A stretch of DNA of 64,000 bases, from NCBI GenBank assembly GCA_949752745.1, contig OX457031.1, positions 21,556,642 through 21,620,641 of the forward strand, given 5' to 3'. The position numbers and the translations under genes were made by a program. Shown here piece by piece: positions 1 to 11,535 of this stretch. The notes below the pieces were generated by a model that was not told where the DNA came from, searched no databases, and saw only the letters and a program-made list of their open reading frames with translations. This DNA comes from Protula sp. h YS-2021. Taxonomy: Eukaryota; Annelida; Polychaeta; Sabellida; Serpulidae. Positions within the stretch are counted from its first letter, which is position 1, and each line of letters starts with the position of its first letter.

Positions 1-27
1 GCATCCTATCCTCAAACTTCTGTATAA

Positions 28-228
28 ACAAAGGGAACTGCAGTTCACAATGGCTCTCCATGTTGTGGCGGATTATACCAATACTGTCAAGCACTTATGG
101 ACAATGACTTGCGACTAATGATTACAAAAGCTGGTTTAACTACAGCACAAATTGCGGGGAATTTCGGAGTCGACGGACTTCTTGCCTTTTGCAGCATACG
201 TTGGTACTTACTTATGAACATCTCATGA
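28..228 (+). CDS. Possible 3' end of a gene entering from the left edge
   Basis: A frame open from 28 to a TGA at 226-228 encodes a short tail with SPCCGGLYQYCQALMDNDLR and a hydrophobic end. Two AATAAA hexamers follow at 251-256 and 269-274. No family is recognised, the frame has a stop at 25-27, and an acceptor at 40-41 (ACTGCAG) would be needed. It may be chance. Confidence 0.15.
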   Translation, partial: TKGTAVHNGSPCCGGLYQYCQALMDNDLRLMITKAGLTTAQIAGNFGVDGLLAFCSIRWYLLMNIS

Positions 229-274
229 AAGATTTCTAACATCAATATCAAATAAACCTTGTTGTGTAAATAAA

Positions 275-2210
275 ACTAGGACTACGAATCGCTAACAATT
301 TTATTTAATCATCATTAGAATCATTTTACATATGATTTTCCGTATGAATCTTACACCGTAATATGTAGATAAAAGGTTAATACACTGTACAGCAAACTAC
401 ATGCCCTTTTATTAAATTTTAAATTTAACTTCACAGTTTAAAATTAAGTTTTAAATAACTTGATCACGATTTTCTTTTAAAAAAAGCACAATGAATGGGC
501 AATTATATCAACGAACACTTCAAGGTGAATAAAAACCAGTGTTTTTTTTAAACAGAAAATAACTTATCAGTATCTTTTATTTAGCCACAATTGCCAAAAA
601 ACTACTGTAAAATACTTTGCCATGAATCACCACTAGTACAGTCCCTTTCACGTGACACTCCTGCACATGACTGAGAGTGCACTCACTGATAACTAAGATA
701 ACAGTAGTCGCTTTTGACAACTAATGTAACACACTATAACTTTTGATAACAATGAGTACCGTTTTGTAAGCAACATTGTGCTGAGTAATGACGGGAATTT
801 GCTACATTTGGGAACAGTCACATTCAAGTATAGAAAAGAAAATAACAGAATCGTTTCCCTTAGTAAAATACTTTTTTCAACTCTTAAGGCAACTTCTCAG
901 TTAAAACTTTCTCACATTTTGAAAAGCAAAATTAATATTCTTTTATGACAACCTCTAGGAATGTTACACCAGTTCCGAGCTTTTACTTCTGTGAGTTTAT
1001 ATTAATATGTGCGCTTTGTAATTTGGGCGGGGTAGGGGGGGGGGTGCAGAGGGCAGATCTAGCCGAAATACTGTTCATGTAATGTATGGGCGGTCCCCTT
1101 TCTTACTTTACACCACAGTTACCAAATCCTGTTATGTTCTTGTGAATGTGTTATGACTTATAACGAGTATAACTGGAGCTGGCACACCTACTTCACCAGC
1201 CCCCACGCCCACTTTTCTATGCTTTTGTCTCTCGTTGCTTTTCCCAAATTCGACACACATTTTAGTACAAGAAGCCATGCGTTGAAATAACAAGTTTGTG
1301 ACCCTGAGAAACCTCTTCTGATGACGTTCTTTGGCATAGGTATAAGATAATCAGTACAAACACATTTTTTTCAAAATTCGTATTAAAAGAAGATTTTGAC
1401 TATAGGACAAAGCCTAGAAAAACAACATAGGAATGCCAGACAAAAGTACACTTTTATGTCCTGTTGGGATCCTAGTCGCATTTTAGTTATCAGGATCCCA
1501 CCACGCGGGGGGGGGGGGGGGGGGGGAATTCAAGGCATAACATTGGGACATCGTTGTAAACCTCCAGGATAGATTGTTTTACATGTCAATGGGATTCTGA
1601 CCGCTTCTTCTCTGAGGAAAACCGGTTATATATTGGAAAATGACCAGGGTCTGAAAGAGTTTGAAAACTCAAGAGCTTGAAATTAATGCATAAGGACTTT
1701 GTGAAATGTTTGATTGCAACTTACGTAGACTTTGGCAGAAAGTAAAAAAGATGATTTTAACGATGAAATGGTATTTACAGTTTAAAACGGATCATTTTAA
1801 AATGGGCGATCTAAATGACAAAATTTTGTCACATATTAATCTTAATCAAATTTATTACGAATGTAAATATCGTGATATTTTATAAGCAAAAGCTTTTGCA
1901 TTACCGCAACTACCCAGAATACATAGCGGTACAAATGTAGACAGAGGTGCATAACTTTAGACATAGTTGCAATTTTTTTTATTATTATTAAAAAGGGATT
2001 CGACATGGTGAATACGCAATGCGAACGTAACAGCCTAAGAACTGGAAGATGGTTCAGATTTTTCATACCGCCAACTGGCGTCAGGAGAAGGGGTTTCGCG
2101 GCTGAGAACCTTCCATGATAATCCACGAGGTCATAACTATCAGTTCATACAGAAACTAAAGCAACAAACCGCTTTTCGTAAGCGAAAAGATACACTTGAA
2201 AACAAATAAC
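275..2210. other. AT-rich spacer, no gene seen
   Basis: No convincing exon was seen on either strand. The stretch carries a run of 20 G at 1507-1526 and shorter G runs near 1030. Confidence 0.5.
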
Positions 2211-2520
2211 CTTTTCTACAATGTCAACATTTCTATAAAATAAAATTTATAACATATCAATTCAATTGACAAAACAATCCACTAAATGAAACAAGCGGGA
2301 AGGGGGACGGAGAGGGAAGGGGGGAGGGGGGCTCTCGGTTTCCAAAGTCATAGGGATGTTCGGCTAAAAACCACAAAGAATATAGACACCTCAAAAAATA
2401 TTATTTGGAAAAAGCGCTCCTAAAAAGTGATTTATTTGAAAGGATCTTCCAGGATACAAAATTAAAAAAGATCACTTAAGCTCGGCAAGTCAAAAGATTG
2501 CTGTTTTTTTCAGCTGGAAA
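2211..2520. repeat. Dispersed repeat, copy 1 (second copy at 41101-41404)
   Basis: It shares, in the same order and orientation, TCTACAATGTCAACATTT, ATGTTCGGCT, AAAAAGCGC, TTCGAAAGGATATTCC and CTTAAGCTCGGCAA-like blocks with 41101-41404. The second copy forms the end of the RNase H-like relic, so this is probably a fragment of the same retroelement. Confidence 0.6.
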
Positions 2521-3698
2521 ACCCTCTTTTGTAGGTGAATAGATCCAAACATTCCGAATCCAGCCGAAAAGTGGAGGGAGTGGGGGGGGGGGGGGGCGAA
2601 AATTGGCAAGAGCCTGTAATACCTGTTGGCCGTAACAGAATTCAAGATCCAAACGGGTTAGTAAACTAAACAATCAGCCATATCAATTTCGATAATTTTG
2701 ATAATAAATGATATTAATACATATACTTGAGACTACAAAGAAACTGTCCTTTTTCCTGTTTGGCTACGAAACAGACCGCATTCATTTTGTTCACCTCAAG
2801 CAACGCACCACACGTTGTACAACAGCGCATTATTCTGTGCCAGCTATGGCTACTCATATGCTTTGTTATCGCCCGTTTGCGGCATAACTTACTATACACA
2901 AAATACACCATCTGGGGCATCTTTTGATTGACAGTTTCACACAGCACCAGGATGGACCCCTCTGCCCCCCCCCCCTCCCCCGTGCTCATGTAAGATTACG
3001 ACTTTCTAGCTATTCGCGTTTTGACGAGTTGCGCAGAAACGATTTCCAGAGACAGTGAAAAAAAAACGAAAAGAAATTTCGCTTTATAATATTTAAATAC
3101 ACTAGTGAAACCTTCCAAGTGTGATAAAACCTTAAGTTTTACCACGTTTTCACAGCCGATTGCATAAATCCAATCTTTCAATATAACATACGGTCCGCAA
3201 TCTCAGTAAAATTTCGGTTTCGCTCACCGAAGATTTTGTGCCGGTCGGTCCCAGCACATCCTACTGGCATCAAGACCCTCCCCTCCCTCGCAATTTTATC
3301 CACATTTAAGAAGTAAAAGATGGAATCCATAAATGGAATAAACTGATATTTTTTCTTAGTAAGAAATCTTAGCAAGCTGCAAGTCAAATTCTTTTATAAT
3401 TATACATGTTTTTTGCTACTCAACTAACCGAAATAACTGACGGGGTCGGTTTCAAGCCACGACAGTTTAGGTCGGTGACCGTATTCGAACAATAATCTAA
3501 ATACAGTTAGGAATTATCAAATCACTTCGTATATGGTGCATATTCAGAACACCTACGTTGTTTTACAACAGTGAGCAAGGCTATTTTAGAAGGAAGCAGG
3601 GAAGTTTTTAAACGAGCATGTCCAAGGATATGACCCAGCCGAGTTACCAAACAAGGAAAGAGAAAAACTCTGAAACGAATACGTTAGGCGAACCCCTG
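2521..3698. other. Spacer, no gene seen
   Basis: G/C homopolymer runs lie at 2581-2596 and near 2966-2978. No exon with supporting splice sites was recognised. Confidence 0.4.
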
Positions 3699-3900
3699 GG
3701 GAACATCCCTGCGTAACATCTAAACGATTGGTGTAAAACTGTAGGAGGAGTAGCATTTTAAAAATGTGCCGCCATTTTGTCAGTCTTTCGTCAATCGTCA
3801 AAAAAAAAAGTAATAGCCAGGTGGGGGACCATCCAGGGAACATTCCTGCGTAATATCAAAACAATTGGAGCAAAACTGTAGGAGGAGTAGCATTTTACAG
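3699..3900. repeat. ~138-bp repeat, two tandem copies
   Basis: The motif GGGAACATCCCTGCGTAA...AACTGTAGGAGGAGTAGCATTTTA begins near 3699 and again near 3836 with about 90% agreement. A more diverged relative occurs around 17745-17830 (GGGAGCATTGC...AATGTAGGAGAACTTGCGTTTT, then ACATACAGAAACAC). This looks like a short interspersed family. Confidence 0.65.
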
Positions 3901-4494
3901 AAAAGGTTTAACATACGCACATACATTCAAACCTCCTATACTGACAAAGTCGGCTGGGATAAAAAGCAAACTGACTGAAATTTATTACCTGTTTATCTTC
4001 AGCAAAGCACTTCAATGTTCGTGCCTGACATTGCTAAAAGCTGCAGCCCAGCACTCAGTCTACACCATAACATGTTGCTCAAGTATCGAATCTTTTGGTG
4101 ATATATACATACATCGTATTTCCAAACATATTACTGTCTAGATCAACAATCCGTTTTCACGAGAAAGTTGAGTGTTTATCTGGTACATTTTTCACGCTGG
4201 TGAGCAGCAGGTGATTTTAAAATAGTATGGAATCAACCGACCAACGGCCGTGCAATAAATCGATTTTATCTGTACAAATTTCTTTACTTTATAAAAATTT
4301 AGTTAAATTTTAGCAATTATTCTGTAACTGTAATTAAATTATACATATATTTGACACTTAGTGGCGATTTCTGGCGATAGTCAGATTAGTAAGTACCAGG
4401 GCTCTACAACTTAATTACTGTAAACACATGTTTATAGTAACCTATTAAATCAGTCCAGCATTGACAATACTGTTTTCTTATAACCAGCAACAAA

Positions 4495-4617
4495 TTTATT
4501 ATAAAACACACATGGAGTCCACAGATTGTGTTGCATAGGCAAAAACTCAATTTGAACGTATTCGGATTGAGAAGTATCCACTATATATGGATGTAAATGA
4601 AACTAGATATCTTTATT
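4495..4617 (-). promoter_or_regulatory. Candidate poly(A) signals of the TBK1-adaptor-like gene
   Basis: On the minus strand AATAAA occurs at 4617-4612 and again at 4500-4495, about 310 and 430 bp past the stop codon. Either would give an ordinary 3' UTR. In AT-rich DNA the hexamer is common, so this is only a candidate. Confidence 0.25.
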
Positions 4618-4926
4618 CTCTAATCAGTAAGAGATTATTGTATCAGTCAATGTTTACGTCTTTACCAAACAGCACAACATGCCGTTTGCCCATTCTCGGG
4701 AAAATTGTTCACACCGGGATATTATTATAGCAACCCGTGATATACGAGTCCCTAAACAGCAATAAAAAGATATTGCCGAAACCTGAAATTATTCAATATA
4801 CAGAATAAACTGATTTTCAAGATAGTAAACTAACAATCCTAATAGGTAAAGGGAATATCGACAAACAATCACAGTTCATACATATATTGATTAACAATCG
4901 CGTCACCAAACAGCAGAAAAAAACCA

Positions 4927-6572
4927 CTATGCAAAGTTATCTGCATCAATGAATTCAAACCTATCCCTTACGTTCTCACCAAAATGGCCGTGCACATGGT
5001 CTTCGTACTTCTGCTGCGAGTAGCCAATCGGAAAGACTTGTTTACAGACTGGACACTCGGGTGGGTCCGGCTTAACGGTATGGCGTGTACTGTCGTTCAA
5101 ACAGGCATTCACATGTTCCTCCTTCTGTTTCAGAGTTGCCGACGGGCTGAATACCATATTGCAAATGATACAGTTGCTCAGGTCGCTATCACCACCGGAA
5201 TTCTTGTCCCGAAAACTCTCATGCTCTTCTGACTCCGAGTTTTCCACCGGCTCGGGAAGCTTGATGTTTTGATAGTGGTCATTTCTCATAACGCTGTGGC
5301 CCACACGTTTCGGCTCTGTTCGTGGACCATCATACGTTGTCGTGCCAACTTGTCCAAAGCGAGGCAACTGATGACTGTGTACTTCGACAGGCGGATATGA
5401 CTCAGCAGCTTCAAACTCTGCACGGGTGTTTGCACGCATCGTGTTACTTCCTGTTCCCGGGCGGGGCAGCGACTGCGACAACACCCGACCCTCCTCTGCT
5501 CTGCGCCGCTCACCTGACGGCATCGTGTTGCTTTTTCTTGGCGATGGCGGTGCGCCCGTAAATGGGTTTGTTCTCAGCCTCACGTCGGGGTCTGCACAAT
5601 ACATTTTCGGCTTGACATCCGGTGTGCCCGTCTCCGTATTTGTTGAGTTAGATTTCGGCTGTTCTAACCCGTTCTGGGCATACAGGCGTGGCTCTACATA
5701 GATATTCTCTTGTCTATAATGCCTACCACTAGTGGGGTTAAGGTTATGTAAACCCCCATGGACACCTGTACTCGTTTTGTCGTTGCTGTAATCCACAGGA
5801 CAAGATCCAGTCATGTGACCAGGAGACAAGTCTTCCCTGTCCAGTCCGGGTACATTTACGTAGCCATGAACCCGCGGGTCGGGAGGCCGTCTCACAGGGA
5901 CGTCCTCCGATGACGTCGACGTTTCAGATGTCTCCATAGGCGCGGCATGTGTGCGCTCTTGGACAAAAACGGGGCGCGAAGGCAAGGAGGGATGAGGCAC
6001 GTACCGTTCCTTTTTTCGACATGGCGAGGGAGGGGGGTTCTCATTTTCCGACATCGTCTTCATCGACTGTTCCACAGCCATGGTTGGGTCCAGGTTGATG
6101 GTGATATCCTCTGAATGAACCTGAGTCATCGTTGTTTCATCGTTCCCGATGCTGAATGCTTCCGGGCTAGCGTCAGAATGAGCCAACGCACAATCATTCT
6201 TTTTCACATACGGGTCTTTTTGATTGTAAGTGTTTTCGCCATGGCGCTCTTCGCGTAGCTGGTATGGCGACTTGTGGTTCATAACATGCATGTCTATGCC
6301 CTCCCTTGGCGCCGTTGTTTTGATTGGGTCAAATGCAAACCTGTGTTGTTGGGGCTGCTTGGGTGCAGTCAACTGTCCAGGAGTGTGTTTGGGTGATTTT
6401 GGAGCTGCCACGTCTCTGAGATGACCGTTTGTTAGCGGTGTTAATTGTTTATAGTACTCGCCGAAAACATCTCCCTGAGCTGCGATCTCCTCGTTCACAG
6501 CTTGGCGTATTAGCGGCTGTGGCTCCTCACTCATCTCGCTCAGATTGGCCGCTTTTGGTCGAAAAGGCTCTC
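4927..6572 (-). CDS. Exon 4 of the TBK1-adaptor-like gene (disordered region, two zinc fingers, stop)
   Basis: The acceptor reads TATTCTTTTCAG before GAGAGCCTTTTC. The exon encodes residues 325-872. The first ~465 residues are a Pro/Ser/Thr/Glu-rich linker with PPSP clusters and basic stretches suited to phosphorylation. Two CxxC zinc fingers follow, spaced by 15 residues (CLND...PPE). The stop codon is TAG at 4927-4929. Confidence 0.72.
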
Positions 6573-9500
6573 CTGAAAAGAATACACTTGTTTTACATGA
6601 ACAGGTAATCTGTTCTTTTTCTTTTTTTTTAATTAAAAAAAAAAAAGCCATCGGCTATTTACCATTTTTTGCAGCACTGGAACCTATCTAAACATTTTCT
6701 TGTTCGCAGAAAAGAAATACTCCTAAAAGTGTGCACTTACCGTCTGCAAAGCTATTTGTGTGAACACAGAGGCGTACGCGTGGCGACCCCGGGCAGGGGG
6801 GGGGGGGGGGGTGGGGCACTCACCTACCAACTGGTAACTATGCGTGTCCATGATTTTTTAAAATGATCACTGAACGCGGAGTGCTAATTTTTAAATAACA
6901 CTCCCAATCTGTATCCAAACGCGACGTGGAATTCGGAAATACCCCCCCCCCTTTTTAGTTGAAGGAAACGAGAAGCACTGAATAAAAAATACCCCCCCCC
7001 CCTTTTTAACGAAACTGGCACTCCGCGAGGACGGCACCTGGCCCCCAACATACTCACCCCGCGTTTTTTTTGGGACACGCATGGTAACACATAAGATACC
7101 AAGTAACCCCCTGGGGTTGCGACAACAATAATAACATGTAAACAACTACATCATAATTTTACTTGTTACACCATGGTTATAATCAGGTATACTGTACATT
7201 GCATTCCTTCTCCCAGTTTTAGCAGACATTTCAATCTCTGTGAAAAAGTTAAGTCTGCATTTGCATTTTTACCTGATACCTCCTTTAAGCCAACCAGTTA
7301 AGCACAAAGTTGCAGCAACTGTTCAACAGTTTAAATGGACCTGCTTCAACCGGACTACTTGTAAATCTTTTCAGCTTAGAAAACTGGCAGACCCTGCAGT
7401 CTCCCCTGATAAATACAGTACCTTTTGTGTACTTAGAAAGCTTTTCCTGGAGATGCTTAATCGTGTTTTGTTGCGTCACAATGACGTGCTTGATCTTCTG
7501 TTGCTCCGACACCGCCTGCAGTGCCAGCACCGTCATCGTCTGTATGTGCGTCTGTGCGTCCACGTCGTCTTCTGGTCGAAACAGCACAAAAAACGTAGAT
7601 CGTAAACATATGTACCGTCCACTAAGTTTACAAGCAGACTTTTTGACATTCCCACCCCACTGCACGCTAATTCTTGACATAATCCAATGTTTTTATGGCA
7701 TTAACGAACGCTTATCCGCAGATCTCCTTACCATATTTTTCTCTCCATCGTATCTTAAAAATGCGTGGCCAATAGAGGTGGTACGGATCATACAGTAACC
7801 GAAAACCGACCGCGGTTCTTTGGTTCGGTTCGGTTAAAAACCGAAAGACAAATACCGCGCCATTTTGGGGTTTTTGTTTTTTGTAGTTTTTTTCACTAAG
7901 TCTTGTTTACGCACTCAACTATGAAATCTCAACATGTTCATATATTGCTCTTTCAAAGAAAAATATGTACATATGCAAAGTTATCACTTGACATTTTACG
8001 GTGAACTGTTCCTTTAGCGGCGGCAGCATTATGTTTCCTAAGTGTAATTCAAGATTTACAGCTTCTGATACTATGTGTAAAGGCGTTTTGTTTACGGTGT
8101 CACAATTAAGAAACTGTAAATGTTCTCAAGTTAAAACAAAACTGTAATCACTGCTGTGTGATAAACTTCGCTTGGAGCAAAACCGTAATGACTGGTATAG
8201 GATATACTTAAACTTAATTGTAGGTTTGATGACGTGAAATGATACGTATATTGATTGCAATCTCAGAAATTTATGTTTAATTTATGTTTAATTCACATTT
8301 CTTTGACTTTCAAATATTTTTAAACATTTTAAACGGGTGCAGGTATCGACACGCAAAATACGTCTTGCATATTTACAAATGGTGGGGAACATTTTAGCAC
8401 AGGCACAGCAGCTGTATTCGCCTCCGTGATTGATATATAGATGACACAACATCATGTACCTCAAGTGTCGACAGACGGACGGACAAACCCAATACAAAAG
8501 TCTCCCTAAGCGGCGCCTGGGAACTAATCAAATCATTATTAGGTATTTAGGGATACCTGTTTTAGGCGCTTCGTCACCGAATAAATATTAAAGGACTGAC
8601 TTATTAAAAAAAAATTGTTTCTAATATATCAATCTGTGCGTTATAAATGTCATAAACTGGTATTTCTGTTTCAAATCACATAACGAAAAGACCTTATGGG
8701 CTGTTATACGGTAAACATTTAGCTGAGTATAAATATTATGCCATCTCGGCAAAAGTTTAACAATTTTTGCAAAATCGTACCAAAAAAAAAAAAAACCGAA
8801 CCAAATAACCTGCGCTGGGTGAATCTGATGAACTAAAAACTGCCAGGTTCTACCGTACATAGTATGGAAAGAAAAAATATTGATAGAATTTATTACCTTT
8901 AGCTGTAATATTTTTGGGAGAACCGGCTGAATTCTTTTCACGAAGTCTTCGCTCCAAGCTTCGGTTTAAGCCAAGTAAATTTTCTTTCTCTTTTTTAATG
9001 TCTTCTAACTCTCTCTGTAAATCTCCAACTGTTTTGCGAAGATCGATTTTTTGCAGCTCAGCGTCGCCTAACTTTTGTTCCAATTCTCGCATCATAGTGT
9101 GGTCTACAATATGATGTTGCTCGCTCCGCTTGGCTTGATCGTTCCTGAGGGACACTTCTGTCAGTTTTAAGCGCACTTCTTTGAGTTCCGCCTGTAGGCG
9201 GTTTCGTTCCTCCTCCACCTTATTTAACTGTATCTCCATGAGTTTACAATATTGTTCTTCTGTACTCAGGTGATCGTTCATATATCCCCAAGAGCCGTGT
9301 CTTTGGTGCACACTTCCATCCTCCCGAGCCAAACTGTGTACGGGTTTCGCGCGTAAAATTCCATTAGCAGAGTCATTCTGAGTCACTGCGTCTTGTTTCT
9401 TTGGGCTTCGTTGCATATCTGTCGGAGATTCAGATCCCTTTCTTACTTTCTGCTGGGACTGAATAGATTTTAATTCGCGTTGTAAATCTTGTCTGTCAGA

Positions 9501-10478
9501 TTCACTCTTCAACAATCTTATTTTAAGTGAATTATAAGCAGTGCTTAACGCTAAGTGAGCCTGCCTTATTTCTGATTCGCAGTCTGAGAAGTTGCTGTGT
9601 CGACGGGGATGCCAATTGAAAGCGTACTTTATATCGTGTGGATTTTGGAAGGAATGTTCCGCACTACCTGAGGGTAAGAAAAAAGAAAATCGATTACAAT
9701 GTCTTTTTTAACAATAACAGTACGTGAGCCATTTGAGTTCGATCACCTCGGTCCTGTGCCAACTCGATCCCTAATCATCTCAACCCAATTTGGTCAAGAC
9801 GGTCCTCCTCTTTTTACCAGTTTGGTCCCTGGTTTTCACGGTATTTTTGCTCCAGTTATAGAACTCGAGATCTATTAACGGATAAAGTGGCGCATTTTCT
9901 AAGTCTGAACAATATTTTTACAATCATTACAATGCAATCATAATCATAATCTAGAAAATGGACATTAGGCAGTTTGGGACATTTCCTCTACATATTTAAA
10001 GATCAATCCAAACATATATTTTGACTGCAGAATCCGATATTATAAACAATGACCCACGCTTGGGATTCCGCGTTTTCTTTTAGCATATTTACCTGCTTGG
10101 TTACAATGTATAAGTCACACCAAGGTTGGGATTAGCTCAATTCAGCCATTGCGGAGGACCGAGCTGGTAATAAAAATGGGCCGACTTTTAATAAGACTGT
10201 ACAGCCGAGTTGGCAAAGGGCCGAGTTGATCAAAAGACCTGGCCGTTTATGATACAAGTGGAATTGTTCTATATAAGATTTATAATTCGGGGTAACTGAT
10301 AGAGAGGTCCGACAACAGAAATTATGATCACAGTTTCCGCAACTCTTTCAGCTGAAATACTCATTATTACCGCTGAGTGCCGCTACACGTGAGACAAAAG
10401 TTCTATGCTTCCAGTGGGGTACAGACCTTCTTCAAGAGTTATAACAGAACCGCCTGAAGCTTGTCCATAATCTGCCAT
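4927..10478 (-). CDS. TBK1-adaptor-like protein (TBKBP1/AZI2/TANK family) with two C-terminal UBZ zinc fingers, 4 exons
   Basis: Coding exons are 10427-10478, 8897-9667, 7422-7571 and 4927-6572. All three introns are GT-AG, all junctions are phase 1, and the sum is 2619 bp (872 residues plus stop). Residues about 47-90 and 152-262 are predicted coiled coil. The segment AHLALSTAYNSLKIRL (about 54-69) resembles the N-terminal SHFALxTAYxDIKxRL stretch of TBKBP1 and AZI2. Exon 3 (about 275-324) is a charged helical segment in the place expected for the TBK1-binding domain. Residues about 325-790 are low complexity, rich in Pro, Ser, Thr and Glu. Two zinc fingers end the protein: Cys792, Cys795, His811, Cys815 (C2HC) and Cys831, Cys834, His850, His854 (C2H2), the latter like the terminal finger of TBKBP1, TAX1BP1 and NDP52. 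Family members are cytosolic scaffolds that bind TBK1/IKK-epsilon or ubiquitin. The alternative is a TAX1BP1/CALCOCO relative, but the SKICH domain of that family is absent. Confidence 0.68.
6783..7124 (-). repeat. ~330-bp dispersed repeat with internal poly-G runs, copy 1
   Basis: Read on the minus strand this matches 38850-39165 on the plus strand almost throughout. Shared blocks: GGTATCTTATGTGTTACCATG, a CCA(A)n segment, TGCCARTTTCGTTARAAAGG, two G runs, AAATTAGCACTCCGCGTT and CATGGACACGC...ACCAGTTGGTA. It lies in intron 3 of the TBK1-adaptor-like gene. Confidence 0.75.
7422..7571 (-). CDS. Exon 3 of the TBK1-adaptor-like gene (putative TBK1-binding helix)
   Basis: This 150-bp exon has an acceptor reading TTTCGACCAG and a donor reading AAAAG/GTACTG, phase 1 at both ends. 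It encodes residues 275-324, containing VLALQAVSEQQKIKHV and ending in LQEKLSKYTK. By position and helical character it may correspond to the TBD segment of TANK/AZI2/TBKBP1, but this is inferred, not shown by invariant residues. Confidence 0.6.
7572..8896 (-). other. Intron 2 of the TBK1-adaptor-like gene
   Basis: GT-AG intron of 1325 bp. I see no repeat or exon of note in it. Confidence 0.55.
8897..9667 (-). CDS. Exon 2 of the TBK1-adaptor-like gene (coiled coil)
   Basis: This 771-bp exon has an acceptor reading TTACCCTCAG and a donor reading AAAG/GTAATA. It encodes residues 18-274: an amphipathic helix with AHLALSTAYNSLK, a Ser/Lys-rich linker, then a long heptad-rich coiled coil starting near EEQYCKLMEIQLNKVEEE. 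The open frame runs past the donor for a few codons, which is ordinary read-through into the intron. Confidence 0.7.
9735..10240. mobile_element. Foldback element filling intron 1
   Basis: The left end GATCACCTCGGTCCTGTGCC (from 9741) and AACTCG pair with the complement of CGAGTTGGCAAAGGGCCGAG (10205-10224) and TTGATC. Inner blocks ACCAGTTTGGTCC and the complement of GGACCGAGCTGGT extend the pairing. No transposase frame was seen, so it is non-autonomous. Confidence 0.5.
10427..10478 (-). CDS. Coding exon 1 of the TBK1-adaptor-like gene (initiator Met)
   Basis: The exon begins at 10481 after an acceptor (TTTTATCAG), so three bases of 5' UTR precede the ATG and at least one non-coding exon lies further upstream. 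It encodes MADYGQASGGSVITLEE and ends phase 1 at a GAAG/GTCTGT donor. The phase matches the acceptor at 9667. I chose this start because it is the only ATG exon I saw between 9668 and 10700 that splices in frame. Confidence 0.6.
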
Positions 10479-10648
10479 CCCCTGATAAAATAACGAAAAG
10501 TCCATAGTAGAATATGATATTGGAGTGAAATCGCATTTAATTCGCTTACAAGAATATACCTCAACTTGAGTTCTCTTGCCAGTTAATTATTGAAGTTGTG
10601 CGGACTAGTTATATATGCGGAGCAGTTGTAACCATAGGCATTGGAGAT

Positions 10649-11535
10649 GCAGAGCCCTCAGTCAATAGCGGTTACATCACTGTGGTCCAGTTACTCTTTT
10701 GAAATGCCGCCCGGACAAAAACAATACACAAGGTACAACGGATGGAGCGACGAACAGGTCCTTGCACATGTATACTATATATACTTTCTTCCTGTAAGGT
10801 TCGGTTAAGATCCGATGAATAGTTTTTGAGATATCGCCCGGACGAGAAAAAGTTTAAAGTGCGACGGGCGGACAGACGAAGCGACATGGGACAAATTGAA
10901 CCACCCCCCCCCCCCCACCATTGCACATCTGCACTACATGCACTTTCTTCCTGTACGGTTTGGTGAGGATCCAATAAATAGCTTGAGATATCGCCCGGAC
11001 AAGAAAAAAGTTTTAAGTGCGACGGACGGACAGACGAATAGACATGGGCCAAATTGAACCCCCGTTGCACATATATACTATATATACTTCCTTCCTGTAA
11101 GGTTTGGCGAAGATCCAATAAATAGTTTTTGAGATATCGCCCGGGCCAGAAAAAGGTTTAAAGTGCGAGGGACGCGCACATGGACGGACATGAGCCAAAT
11201 TGAACCCCCTGTTGCACATCTATATTATATAAACTATATAAATGAATAGTTTTTGTGATATCGCCCGGACAAGAAAAAAGTTTAAAGTTTGATGGACGGT
11301 GAGACGGACGGACACGGGACAAATTGAACCCCCCATTGCACATCAACACTATATATACTTCGCTCCTGTAAGTTTGGTGACGATCCGATGAATACTTTTG
11401 TGATATCGCCCAGACAAGCAAAAAGTTTAAGTGTGACGGACGGACAGATGGACGGACAAGGGACAACCTCCCCCCCGTTGCGGACGGACGGACCGATAGC
11501 AATAGCCTTCAGCCAATATTGGCTGAGGGCTACAA
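10649..11535. repeat. Tandem array of five ~125-156-bp units bounded by a palindromic terminus
   Basis: The core GATATCGCCCGGACAAGAAA recurs at about 10831, 10987, 11133, 11258 and 11403. Each unit also carries a TTGCACATCTATACTATATA-like block, GGTTTGGTGAAGATCC and GGACGGACAGACGG. The right end is AGCCTTCAGCCAATATTGGC continuing TGAGGGCT, a near-perfect 28-bp palindrome (about 11506-11533). The left end (about 10650) has AGCCCTCAGTCAATAGCGG, half of the same palindrome. Confidence 0.75.

Noticed and set aside
4984..5701. Plus-strand frames over exon 4 of the adaptor gene
   Set aside because: Antisense shadows of the minus-strand exon.
11013..11502. Several Arg/Pro/Ser-rich minus frames
   Set aside because: Translations of the ~150-bp tandem array; the same peptides recur in each unit.
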